From positions 3,286,001-3,350,000 of the forward strand of contig NZ_CP136423.1 in the NCBI RefSeq assembly GCF_034356035.1: a stretch of DNA of 64,000 bases. Direction: 5' to 3'. Shown here in pieces: positions 27,450-36,634 of this stretch; position 1 is the stretch's first letter; each line of letters starts with the position of its first letter. Position numbers and translations under genes: made by a program. Origin of the DNA: Blautia hydrogenotrophica DSM 10507 (GTDB lineage: Bacteria; Bacillota; Clostridia; Lachnospirales; Lachnospiraceae). Under the pieces are notes generated by a model. It searched no databases. It had not been told where the DNA came from and saw nothing but the letters and a program-made list of their open reading frames with translations.

Positions 27450-28588
27450 CTACAATCCCGCCGGCTGATTCAGTTTATCTACAAAATCGGCCATAGCTGC
27501 GGCAATTTCCAGCTGCTGGGGACAGACAGCCTCGCAGCTTTGGCAACCGACGCAAGACGAAGGACGTTTCTCCTCAGGAAGCGCATCCACAGCCATGTGC
27601 GCAATCAGTCCGTTGACGAATCTCGTCTCATTATACAAAGACAGCAATGTGGGAATGTCCAATCCCTGCGGGCAGTGGGGAACACAGTAACGGCAGGCTG
27701 TACATGGCAGAATATCCAGCATACTGTCCTCACCTCTGACAGAGCGTCCCATTCTTTCTCTGAGAGAGGCTTATGCTCACTGTACGTAGCGATATTCTTC
27801 CTGATCTGCTCCATATCTGACATACCGGACAGAACCATGGTCACACCCGGCACAGACTGCAGAAAGCGAAAAGCCCAGGCCGGCGTTTCCTCATCCGGGC
27901 GCAACGCTTTCAGCTTCGCCTCATTTTCCTGGGACAGCGTTGCCAGCTTTCCGCCTCTTAACGGCTCCATGACCCAAATCGGAATCTTGTACTCATTCAA
28001 CAACTCCACTTTTGCCTTGGCATCCTGAAGCTTCCAGTCCAGATAATTCAATTGAATCTGACAAAATTCCATTCTGTCCCCATAGGCTTCCAAAAACCGC
28101 TTCAAAGTCTCATAACGCCCATGGGCCGAAAAACCCAGATGCCGGATGCGCCCTGCCTGTTTCTGTCTCCACAGATAGTCCATAATTCCATACTTTTCGT
28201 CCATATACGGTTCAATGTTTTTCTCGTATACATTGTGGAAAAGATAAAAGTCAAAATAATCCACACCACATTTCTTCAGCTGCTCTTCAAAGATTTCCTC
28301 CACCTTGTCCATATTTGCCAGATCGTAGCCTGGAAACTTGTCTGCCAGATAGAAGCTCTCTCTCGGGTACTGACCCAGAATGTTTCCCATCACGACCTCT
28401 GACATGCCATCGTGGTATCCATAGGCGGTGTCAAAATAATTTACTCCCTGCGCCCTCGCGTAAGCCACCATCTCAGCCGTCAGTTTCTCGTCCACCGCTC
28501 CGTTGGGGTCTCCTCCCACCGTGGGCAGACGCATCGCTCCAAAACCCAGTGCCGACAACTTTAAATCCTGAAACTCCTTAAATTCCAT
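27450..28588 (-). pseudogene. Aldo/keto reductase with C-terminal 4Fe-4S domain, one frameshift
   Basis: The 5' frame (28588 to about 27740) codes an AKR barrel with D/Y/K/H active-site elements (FDTAYGYH, ADKFPGY, LFHNVYE). The 3' frame (about 27750-27450) codes the expected ferredoxin-like tail with CTACRYCVPHCP and CVGCQSCEAVCP. Neither is complete alone; joined near 27735-27752 they give the usual length of about 379 residues. The break follows ALSEVR. The gene has a MerR-type promoter and terminator of its own. It may be a fresh pseudogene or a base-calling error; the barrel alone might still fold. Family members reduce carbonyls, with the cluster perhaps linking to ferredoxin. Confidence 0.82.
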
Positions 28589-28633
28589 ACTTATCCCTCC
28601 TGGTTTTTTATTTATGATCTTCCTCTACATAGC

Positions 28634-28664
28634 AGTATAAAACCTGGAGTTCACTCTAAGTCAA
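28634..28664 (-). promoter_or_regulatory. MerR-type promoter/operator of the aldo/keto reductase gene
   Basis: TTGACT (28659-28664), a 19-base spacer, then TATACT (28634-28639). The spacer holds the imperfect dyad CTTAGAGT-GA-ACTCCAGG. Overlong spacing plus dyad is the hallmark of MerR-family activation; the AdhR/NmlR branch often controls carbonyl-stress reductases. No MerR gene is in the window. The -35 overlaps the stop codon of the LarA-type gene. Confidence 0.75.
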
Positions 28665-29926
28665 GCTTTTTTTGCAGCCCAAAGGCCCAGCGCCGGATTA
28701 CGGACAAAATAGATCTCTTCTCCGTCCTCCATCCGATTCCCCCCCTCCTTCAGCCTGCTGACATCATAGCGCCGCACCGCCTCATCATAGTCCACGGCCT
28801 GAAAATATACCGACTCTATCTCCTCCTTTGAGATCTCTTTGACCGCATAGGTCACGGTGAATCTTCCATCACTGGAACCATGTATCAGATGGGCTGCCGC
28901 ACCCATATTTTCTTTGAGCAGTTCTTCTCTCTCAAATAGTTCCAGCACTCGCTTCCGGCCGCAGTAACCATAACGGCGTATGATCTCATCGTTGGTCTTA
29001 TCTTCACCAAAACAATGCACGCCCGGAGCCAAAATCAGCAGCTCCCCGCCGTCAGCCATGGCCATTCTAGTTCGGTAGACCGCCTTATTTCCCACCCAGG
29101 TACTTTGAAACTCTCTGGGGTCCAGATAGACCACGCATTTTTGAATTTCCTTATCTAAAAAACGAATGTTCTTCTCCTGTGACTTAGCGATGGCCTCCTC
29201 TAGAACTGCTCTCTCATCTCCGATGTAGAGTCCATGGGTACAGATCTCCTCCCCATCGGCGGTGGTCACAGTCAAAACGAACACCAGCGGAACTTCCTTG
29301 AGAAAATGCTTCAGCGCGTAATCAAAAGCCTGACGCACCGGAGAGTGGTCTTTCCCCATAATCTGTTCCAGACCGAGAACTGCGCCCAACATATGGGACT
29401 TGTTGATGATTTGCCTTCCTCCCACTCCCACGAAGATATTTTTAGAATGGTTGGCCATGCCGATGACCTCATGGGGAACCACTTGACCCACCGACAAGAT
29501 CAAATCATAGGAAGGGTCCAACACTTTTCTGTTGACCTCCACAGCTAAGCTCTGCGTCCAAAGTCCCCCTGTGATCTCTTTCAGATATTCCTCAGGTACC
29601 TCCCCGATGACAACAGTGTCTTCCCTCCATCGATGGGGAATCATCATGTCGTAGGGAATATCCCCGTACATTTCCCGGAACTGTTCTTCGCTGATATCCT
29701 CATGGGTCCCCTGGGCGATCAGAACTTCCACTTGACATCCCTGAGCCCTCAGAAAATGGTAGCAGGCATTGGTGATAAAGCCACCGTTGGAGTGAAGGCG
29801 GGTAAAATCCGGAGAGATCATCAGGACTTTGTTCAGCTTTCTGCCTTCCAAGCCCTGCCACAAAGTCCGCCGTATCTGCTCTTTCGTCAGTCCATTTCTA
29901 CTCTGGGACTCTCTGTAGATATTCAT
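28661..29926 (-). CDS. LarA-type nickel-pincer racemase/epimerase (DUF2088 family)
   Basis: A 421-residue LarA homologue: N-terminal DUF2088-like domain with SPDFTRLHSNGG, the GTHEDIS motif, a central HEVIGMANHSKNIFVGVGGR stretch and a C-terminal domain ending ALGLWAAKKA. LarA enzymes use a nickel-pincer cofactor to invert the C2 centre of hydroxy acids (lactate, malate and, in some homologues, gluconate). Located downstream of gndA, a KDG kinase and an FGGY kinase, it more likely acts on a sugar acid than on lactate (inference). LarB/C/E cofactor genes are not in the window. It starts at 29926, 12 bases after gndA. Confidence 0.87.
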   Translation of the reverse strand: MNIYRESQSRNGLTKEQIRRTLWQGLEGRKLNKVLMISPDFTRLHSNGGFITNACYHFLRAQGCQVEVLIAQGTHEDISEEQFREMYGDIPYDMMIPHRWREDTVVIGEVPEEYLKEITGGLWTQSLAVEVNRKVLDPSYDLILSVGQVVPHEVIGMANHSKNIFVGVGGRQIINKSHMLGAVLGLEQIMGKDHSPVRQAFDYALKHFLKEVPLVFVLTVTTADGEEICTHGLYIGDERAVLEEAIAKSQEKNIRFLDKEIQKCVVYLDPREFQSTWVGNKAVYRTRMAMADGGELLILAPGVHCFGEDKTNDEIIRRYGYCGRKRVLELFEREELLKENMGAAAHLIHGSSDGRFTVTYAVKEISKEEIESVYFQAVDYDEAVRRYDVSRLKEGGNRMEDGEEIYFVRNPALGLWAAKKA

Positions 29927-29938
29927 AGCCCTTCCTCC

Positions 29939-31390
29939 TCACACACTGTAGACACTGGCCGCCGTAGCGTTTCCTTCCCCGGTCCAGTTGGTATGGAAAA
30001 ACTGACCTCTGGGCGCGTCCAGCCGTTCATAGGTGTGAGCCCCAAAATAGTCCCTCTGGGCCTGCAAAAGATTCGCAGGCAATCTCTCACACCGACAGCC
30101 ATCGTAGTAAGACAGTGCGGAAGTCATAGCTGGCACAGGCACTCCGTATTCCAGCGCGGCTGCACACACCTTGCGCCATCCTTGCTGTGCTTTTTCCATA
30201 GCATCCGTAAAATAAGAATCCAGCAGCAGATTCTCCAGAGCTGGATTTTTATCATAGGCGTTCTTGATCTCCCCTAAAAAGGCGCTGCGGATAATACAGC
30301 CGCCCCGCCACATCAACGCAATGTCTCCATAGGCCAGTTTCCAACCATAGGACACAGAAGCATTTCTCATCAGCGCATAGCCCTGAGCGTAGGAGACGAT
30401 CTTAGAGGCATACAAAGCATCCTCAATCCAATTCAGGAACTCCTCTTTATTCCCCTCAAACTTCCTGTGAACCCCCGGCAGAAGCCTCGATGCTTTCACT
30501 CTCTCTTCTTTCATTGCAGATAAACACCGTGAGAAAACCGCCTCCCCGATCAACGTCAGCGCACTCCCTTGATTTAGAGCTGCCTCCACTGTCCACTTTC
30601 CGGTTCCCTTCTGCCCCGCGGTATCCAGAATGTGCTCCACCAGTGGTTCGCCGTCCTCATCTCGATAGGCCAGAATATCTCCTGTGATCTCGATCAGATA
30701 ACTGTTGAGTCTAGACTCATTCCACCGCGCAAAGATCTCGTGCATTTCCTGGCAGGAGAGACCCAATAATGTTTTCATCAGATGATAAGCCTCACAGATC
30801 AGTTCCATATCTCCATATTCGATTCCATTGTGGACCATTTTCACGAAATGGCCGGCTCCCCCGTTTCCTACCCACTGGCAGCAGGGAATCCCGTCTTCGG
30901 TCTTCGCGGCGATTGCCTGTAAAATCGGTTGTATCTTGGGCCATGCCTCCTTCGAGCCTCCCGGCATCAAAGACGGACCTCTCAGTGCGCCGCTCTCCCC
31001 GCCGGACACCCCGCATCCTACATAATACTTTCCCTGGCTCTCCACATACTCTGTTCTTCTCTGTGTATCTGGAAAATGGGAATTTCCGCCGTCAATCAAA
31101 ATATCCCCTTCTTCCAGCAACGGCAGAAGCTGCTCCACGAGCACGTCCACCGGCTGCCCAGCCTTAACCATCAGGAAAATCTTTCTGGGCTTTTCTAGCT
31201 GGCCAACCAATTCTTCCAGGGAATAGGCCCCCTGAATCTGTTTTCCCCGGGCCCGGCCTTGCAGAAAACGCGTCACTTTCTCTGTCGTGCGGTTATAGAC
31301 ACTGACCCGAAAGCCCTTGCTTTCCATGTTCATCACCAGATTTTCCCCCATCACTGCCAGACCAATCACACCGATCTTGGACTTCTCCAT
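29939..31390 (-). CDS. gndA: 6-phosphogluconate dehydrogenase, decarboxylating
   Basis: A 483-residue oxidoreductase converting 6-phosphogluconate to ribulose 5-phosphate and CO2. It has the dinucleotide fold GVIGLAVMGENL, the substrate loop YVGCGVSGGESGALRGPSLM, KMVHNGIEYGDM, and a C-terminal ALSYYDGCR...AHTYERLD region. Start ATG at 31390 has GGAGG 7 bases upstream; a longer start would overlap kdgK. In this operon it would drain gluconate 6-phosphate made by a sugar-acid kinase into the pentose phosphate route. Confidence 0.96.
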   Translation of the reverse strand: MEKSKIGVIGLAVMGENLVMNMESKGFRVSVYNRTTEKVTRFLQGRARGKQIQGAYSLEELVGQLEKPRKIFLMVKAGQPVDVLVEQLLPLLEEGDILIDGGNSHFPDTQRRTEYVESQGKYYVGCGVSGGESGALRGPSLMPGGSKEAWPKIQPILQAIAAKTEDGIPCCQWVGNGGAGHFVKMVHNGIEYGDMELICEAYHLMKTLLGLSCQEMHEIFARWNESRLNSYLIEITGDILAYRDEDGEPLVEHILDTAGQKGTGKWTVEAALNQGSALTLIGEAVFSRCLSAMKEERVKASRLLPGVHRKFEGNKEEFLNWIEDALYASKIVSYAQGYALMRNASVSYGWKLAYGDIALMWRGGCIIRSAFLGEIKNAYDKNPALENLLLDSYFTDAMEKAQQGWRKVCAAALEYGVPVPAMTSALSYYDGCRCERLPANLLQAQRDYFGAHTYERLDAPRGQFFHTNWTGEGNATAASVYSV

Positions 31391-31410
31391 TTTTATGCCT
31401 CCTCTCCTTC

Positions 31411-32478
31411 TCAACGTTTGACTCTCGCATTGCCCTCATAGATACTCCACACTTGTTCCTCGCTGACCGGAGACGCATAGTCTTCCAGCAGCGTCGCCGC
31501 CATCGCTCCGGTCCCCCAGCCGAATTTCAACCACTGTTCAGGCTCCCACCCCTGACTGATACCATAGAGAAGGCCGCCTACGAAGCCATCTCCGCCGCCG
31601 ATTCTGTCCAATACAGGAATCTCCCTGGGTTTCTCCACATACCATTGTCCTTCTGCCAGCATAATTGCGCCCCACAGATGCTCATTGGCGCTTACAACCT
31701 GCCTGAGTGTTGTCGCGAAAACCTTCACATTCGGATACTCTTTTGCCACGCGGCTAATCATTTCCTGAAAGCTCTCGATCTGACTCACTGCCTCTCCTCC
31801 GGTCTTCGGCCCTTCTGCTCCCAACGCCAATTGAAAATCCTCTTCGTTCCCGATCAGGATATCCGCAGCCTGCGCAATTTCGTGAAACACTTTCCGCAGC
31901 TGTTCTTCTCTGCCCTTCCAAAAGCTCGCCCTGTAATTTAGATCAAAGGATACCAGAGCATGATTTTTCTTCGCCTCTTCCACCATTTTCAGACAACACT
32001 CTCCCACCTGGGGCGACAGCGCTGCCACCAATCCGGACAGATGAAAAATCTGACAACCTTCTTCCTCGAAAATCCGTTTCAGATCGAAATCCTCCGCCCG
32101 AAGAGTCAGCCCCACCTCGCCGGCTCGATCATTGTGGACTCTAGGTCCTCTCAGACCATAGCCGCTGTCTGCGATATTAAACTGATGCCGTACTCCCCAG
32201 GGGCCCTCCTGAGCCACAGCTTTACCTTCGAACTCAATCCCTCTCCTGCGCAGCTCTCCTTGAATAAAAGCAGAAATCGGACTTTTGCTCACAAACTTCG
32301 TCAGAACCTTCACCGGTTTCCCCAGGGAGGCACTTACATTCAGCACATTGCTCTCGGCGCTGGTGCTCTGCATCTGATACAGGCTGCTGGTATGAACCGG
32401 CTGCCGAGACAGCGGAGTGATTCGGACTCCCATGCTGGTCACTGTCATGATCGTATATTTTTTCCGTACTGTATCCAT
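31411..32478 (-). CDS. PfkB-family sugar kinase, probable 2-keto-3-deoxygluconate kinase
   Basis: A 355-residue ribokinase-family protein. The signature RIGGGDGFVGGLLYG holds the catalytic Asp and anion hole, and the N-terminal region has the substrate-binding NVSASLGKPV and TKFVS. It resembles KdgK, which would make KDPG for the aldolase encoded upstream in the same island. It lacks the usual tight GGN motif at the N-terminus, so other 2-keto sugar acids are possible. RBS GGAAGG. It lies between the FGGY kinase and gndA. Confidence 0.85.
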   Translation of the reverse strand: MDTVRKKYTIMTVTSMGVRITPLSRQPVHTSSLYQMQSTSAESNVLNVSASLGKPVKVLTKFVSKSPISAFIQGELRRRGIEFEGKAVAQEGPWGVRHQFNIADSGYGLRGPRVHNDRAGEVGLTLRAEDFDLKRIFEEEGCQIFHLSGLVAALSPQVGECCLKMVEEAKKNHALVSFDLNYRASFWKGREEQLRKVFHEIAQAADILIGNEEDFQLALGAEGPKTGGEAVSQIESFQEMISRVAKEYPNVKVFATTLRQVVSANEHLWGAIMLAEGQWYVEKPREIPVLDRIGGGDGFVGGLLYGISQGWEPEQWLKFGWGTGAMAATLLEDYASPVSEEQVWSIYEGNARVKR

Positions 32479-32557
32479 TTTCCTTCCTTTCCCGTCTGTG
32501 TAGCTGTGCCATCTGCCTGTACAGATTGGATTCTGCCAGACGCCTTTTTTCTCATTC

Positions 32558-34003
32558 TCAATTTAAATCACTGTAGTACATCCTCAGATAGCGCTGGTAA
32601 TTTTCCATATAATAAGAAAACATGTACTGGTTCGGCTCAATCTTCTCAGCCGCATCATAGTCCTGGCGAAATTCATTGATATCATCCAATTGACCGCAGG
32701 CATACAGAGCCAATGCCACAGCCCCCATAGAGGAAGCGTTTGGGTGATTCGCCACCAGAATTTCCTCCTCGAAGATATCCGCCAGCATCTGAAGCCAGCG
32801 CCTGGAATTGCTGATGCCCCCTGACACAATGATCTGCCTCGGTCTTCCATTTTCCCGGCAAAGCACCTCATAGCACTGATAGAGATTATACAGAATCCCC
32901 ATCTGCAAGGACTGATAGAATTCTCTGATTCCGTGAGAAGCCTTCACCTGATAAAAGCCCGCCCTCCTGGAATCGCACCAACCGGGACACCTCTCGCCAA
33001 AGAGAAATGGGAGAAAGACCGGCACGTCCCCTCTTAATTCCTCTACACGTTCTAGTTCCTGAAAAGACACCCTATGCCCATTTTCCAACACAGCCGGACT
33101 GCACAGGCAGTCTCGGAACCAATTCACACAGTTGCAGGCTCCAGAAATGGCCGCGCCGGAAATCCACCCCTCAGCCCCGCAGTAGCACCACAGCTCATTC
33201 CCTTTGGGGAGAATCGGCGTTTCGGTGGCCATTCGAAGAGCACCGCTGGTCCCTATAGAGATCGTCATAATCCCTGGATGGCTGGCATAATTCCCGATCT
33301 GATTCAGTGCGCCATCAGGATGCGCGGGAACCACGGGGGTACCCTGCCGGATTCCCAAAAGTTTCGCCCCGTTCTCACTCAGAGGGCAGACGTTTCGGTA
33401 AGTCACCAGCCTTCCTAGCTGTTCCCTTCGAATTCCCAGAAATTCCAGGGTAAACTTATCATACTGATGATTGAAAAGATTCACCACTCCCGTTCCGCTC
33501 TGTGTGCTGATGGATTCCCAGAATTTTCCGGTGAGACGGTAGAAATTATAACCGCCCTGCGTGATAAAAACTTTATTGGTCAAATCCATCCCCCTGCTCA
33601 TCATGTACTGAATCGCATGGCGCGGATAGGTATTGTGAGGCATGCAGCCGGTATTGTGATACAGCTTTTTTCTCAATTCCTCATTCTTTCGCATCTGCTT
33701 GCACATGTTTGCCGTTCTTGTGAAATTCCAGGAATACACCGGCGTGATCGGAACCATTTTCGAGTCGCAGGCACAGATTCCATGCCAGGTGCCGCACAGG
33801 GCGACTGCCTCCACCCGCTCTCCTTGTGCAATCCCTCTGGCGACGCGCATCGTCGTCTCAAACACGGCCTGAGCATTGGTCTGACCGTCGTGACCGATTC
33901 CTGCGGAATAGACCTCCTGGCCAGACCTCACCACACCCTGAACCGTGTCGTACAAAACGGCTTTTGCTGAACTCGTACTGGACTCAATGGCCAACACTAA
34001 CAT
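32558..34003 (-). CDS. FGGY-family carbohydrate kinase (gluconokinase/xylulokinase-like)
   Basis: A 481-residue FGGY kinase. It has the N-terminal phosphate-binding segment ESSTSSAKAVLYD, the catalytic region GHDGQTNAQA, PHPDGALNQIG-like substrate loops, TSGALR, and the C-terminal ISGGISNSRRWLQM with the FGGY ATP motif. Start ATG at 34003 follows GGGGGAG. Given gndA downstream, phosphorylation of gluconate or a related aldonate is the leading hypothesis; ketose or polyol substrates cannot be excluded. Confidence 0.88.
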   Translation of the reverse strand: MLVLAIESSTSSAKAVLYDTVQGVVRSGQEVYSAGIGHDGQTNAQAVFETTMRVARGIAQGERVEAVALCGTWHGICACDSKMVPITPVYSWNFTRTANMCKQMRKNEELRKKLYHNTGCMPHNTYPRHAIQYMMSRGMDLTNKVFITQGGYNFYRLTGKFWESISTQSGTGVVNLFNHQYDKFTLEFLGIRREQLGRLVTYRNVCPLSENGAKLLGIRQGTPVVPAHPDGALNQIGNYASHPGIMTISIGTSGALRMATETPILPKGNELWCYCGAEGWISGAAISGACNCVNWFRDCLCSPAVLENGHRVSFQELERVEELRGDVPVFLPFLFGERCPGWCDSRRAGFYQVKASHGIREFYQSLQMGILYNLYQCYEVLCRENGRPRQIIVSGGISNSRRWLQMLADIFEEEILVANHPNASSMGAVALALYACGQLDDINEFRQDYDAAEKIEPNQYMFSYYMENYQRYLRMYYSDLN

Positions 34004-34041
34004 AGCTCTCTCCCCCATTTCTCTTTACCGTCTTTGGCTTA

Positions 34042-34944
34042 TCAGTCAGAAAACCAAAGCTTTTTCGCATTTTCCCCCATGATTTTCCTCAGATCTTCCT
34101 GAGGAATTTTGCTGTGTCTCACAACCATGTCAATCAGCTCCCTCATGGTCGCATGGTTCAGCATTCCTGGATAGTCGGAAGACCACAACAGCTTTTCGGC
34201 CCCCACTGCCTGATACGCCTCCTGGATGATTTTGACGCTGGTGGGAAAAGGATACTCCTCCTGGAAATAGACAGGTACCGTCGAGGTGTCCAGATAGACA
34301 TTTGAATTTTCCTTAGCCAACCTCAATACCCGCTGAAAGTTCCCGCGGTTTCTACCCCGCTGAAAGCAACTGTCCGCTCCCATATGGCAGATCACATAAG
34401 TGATCTGCGAAAACCTGCGCGTCAGTGTTTCTAAATCTTCCACATCCCTATCTGTAAACAGATGCAGGAAAACCGGCTGACGGTACCGATTGCAGCATTC
34501 CCAGACCGGCATCAGGTCTGCGTCCGTCATATGCTTGTGGGGCGCGCATTGGAACGTGCTGTCCGTCTCCACCTTAAAGCCAAACAGTTCCGTGTCTTCA
34601 TAAATACGCTCCAACTCTCTGGCCGCCTCTTCTCCTCTGAGAAGATCTACCAGGGCAATCCCTTTTAGCCTGTCCGGATAAGCTCTCACCGCTTCTAACA
34701 CATAGTCGTTGTGATAGCCGTAATACGGATTTGGCATCAAAAGCGCCTTGGAAATCCCACACCAATCCATATAGGCGATCAAAGTCTCCGGTGTGCTGGC
34801 CGCCTCCGTGAAGGAGGGCGGAAGAAATTGGGTGATCTGATTCCCGATTTTTACTTTTCCATGTCTCATGGAGACCATGGGCGCTCCTTTTGTGATTCCC
34901 GCGACTCTCGGATATATGTGCGCGTGAATGTCGATAATCTCCAT
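34042..34944 (-). CDS. Amidohydrolase-2 family metal-dependent hydrolase
   Basis: A 300-residue TIM-barrel hydrolase. It has the metal motif DIHAHIYP at the N-terminus, HLFTDRDVE, the CHMGAD histidine and a C-terminal SSDYPGM with the catalytic Asp. The family includes lactonases and decarboxylases. In this operon, opening a sugar lactone is plausible but inferred. I use the ATG at 34944 (GGGAGG upstream), one base after the cyclase-family gene, so the two are coupled. Confidence 0.85.
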   Translation of the reverse strand: MEIIDIHAHIYPRVAGITKGAPMVSMRHGKVKIGNQITQFLPPSFTEAASTPETLIAYMDWCGISKALLMPNPYYGYHNDYVLEAVRAYPDRLKGIALVDLLRGEEAARELERIYEDTELFGFKVETDSTFQCAPHKHMTDADLMPVWECCNRYRQPVFLHLFTDRDVEDLETLTRRFSQITYVICHMGADSCFQRGRNRGNFQRVLRLAKENSNVYLDTSTVPVYFQEEYPFPTSVKIIQEAYQAVGAEKLLWSSDYPGMLNHATMRELIDMVVRHSKIPQEDLRKIMGENAKKLWFSD

Positions 34945-34945
34945 C

Positions 34946-35644
34946 TTACTGCCTCCCATCTTGGCGGTCTGTCTGTAGTTTTACCCACATCGTAACCGGA
35001 CTGCTGTCCACTCCCTCCAAAAACAAGGGAAGAGCCTCGGCGTACACCAGTTGTTCCTGACTCAGCCCTTCCATATTCACATCCTCGATGATACAGATAT
35101 GTCCCGGATGAAACTTTCCACACAGATACTGATGGGAGAGATCTCCGTCCACACAGTCACTATAGGAGGCCAGAGAAATGAAATCCAGAGCCACTGCCTT
35201 TAATTGATCTGCATAGTTCTCCATCAGATATTTTGCCGCATCGCTGCAAAGCGCCGGCCCATTCTGGGCATACACCTGGGGATTTTCTGCGCGCACCCTG
35301 GAAAACCCCGTCCTTATCATCAACAAATCTCTGCCTTTGATCTCCTGCTCATAAGGTCTTAAATCTTCCGTGTAAATCTTTTCGCCTGCTCCCTTGGGGA
35401 TATCCACCAGCAAAGGATTTTCATAGAGAAACTCTTCTATCGGCAGGTCTTTGACTGCCGCTCCCTTAGGGTTAAAGTGCAGCGGCGCATCCATGTGTGT
35501 GCCGAAATGGTTAAAAAGATGTATCATGAACGTGTTAGCCGAATCCCCTTTTTGGATGTCCGTCACCTGTTCTGCCTGATACGTGGGATTTCCTGGCCAC
35601 CCTGGACTCTCCTTGGCAATTGGATAAGATATTACTTTTTTCAT
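34946..35644 (-). CDS. Cyclase-family metal hydrolase (kynurenine-formamidase-like fold)
   Basis: A 232-residue protein with the family motif HFGTHMDAPLHF, which supplies the metal ligands, and a C-terminal ALPLFLEGVDSSPVTMW. Relatives hydrolyse formamides, lactones or isatin. RBS GGGGGAGG precedes the ATG at 35644. It follows the transport genes and is coupled to the amidohydrolase gene; a joint role on a lactone or amide of the imported compound is inferred. Confidence 0.86.
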   Translation of the reverse strand: MKKVISYPIAKESPGWPGNPTYQAEQVTDIQKGDSANTFMIHLFNHFGTHMDAPLHFNPKGAAVKDLPIEEFLYENPLLVDIPKGAGEKIYTEDLRPYEQEIKGRDLLMIRTGFSRVRAENPQVYAQNGPALCSDAAKYLMENYADQLKAVALDFISLASYSDCVDGDLSHQYLCGKFHPGHICIIEDVNMEGLSQEQLVYAEALPLFLEGVDSSPVTMWVKLQTDRQDGRQ

Positions 35645-35658
35645 AGTTCTGCCTCCCC

Positions 35659-36618
35659 CTACTCTCTGTCCTTTCTTCCATATACGATCACCAACAGCAC
35701 GATGATAATCAATCCCTGAACCATCTGTTTTCCAGACTCCGCCATGTTCAGTACCGTCATCAGACTGTTGATGATAATCATAATTCCTACACCTGCGATC
35801 GTTCCCACATAGGAACCGCTGCCTCCCATGATGGAAGTGCCTCCCACGACCACGGCGGCGATGGAATCCATGTTGTAGGATTCTCCAGTGGATAGATAAC
35901 TGGTCCCAGTATATCCCAGCAGGATGAATCCACTGATTCCTGCCAGCACACTGGCTGCCACATAGATTCCTATCAAAGTGGCAGGAACGTTAATTCCCGA
36001 ATAATTCGCACTCTCCCGGTTGACACCGACTGCATAGACCGTCCTGCCGAACACCGTGAACTTCAGCACCAGAATCACAGCTACACTTAGGAGCATCCAG
36101 ATCAGAGAAGCTCCGTTGATGATGCCCCCGATTTTTCCGTTGGCGATAAAGCTTAAAATCTCCGAGGTCTTCCCCTTAGGGGCACCGTTACAGTAGATAT
36201 AAGCGATTCCCCAGACCGCACTTCCAGTGGCCAAAGTCATAATCATCGCCGGTATCTTCAAAAAGTAAACGCCAAAGCCATTGATTAGCCCGATCACTGC
36301 CGAGATCAGAATGCTGACTGCCAGTGCCATCCATGTATTTTCATTCTGTCCTGAGATCACCTGTGCACTCACCACATTGCAGAGAACCAACGTATACTGC
36401 ATGGACAGGTCAATACCTCCCGTGAGAATCACCAGGGTCTACCCGATGCAGACGATTCCCAGAAATGACATCTGACGAACAATCGTCCAGATATGCGACA
36501 GACTCAAAAATCCTGGATTTAAGAAATTCGCGACGATACTCAGCCCCACCATAACCGCATAAACCAGAATGAGAGGCATGATCTTCTTATAGGTCAGTGA
36601 TCTTTCATTTGTGTTCAT
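35659..36618 (-). pseudogene. Sugar ABC transporter permease (RbsC type), interrupted by an in-frame TAG
   Basis: A 319-codon permease with about 8-10 TM helices. Codon 60 (36439-36441) is TAG, between FLGIVCIG and TLVILTGGIDLS; the family usually has Gln there, so CAG changed to TAG. The frame is otherwise open on both sides, and the downstream 257 codons contain the conserved VVGGTSIMGGSGS motif. RBS GGAGGAG precedes the ATG at 36618. The other permease, at 36635, is intact. The transporter may work as a homodimer of that one, or the stop may be suppressed or an error. Confidence 0.85.
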
Positions 36619-36634
36619 ATTCCTCTCCTCCCTT

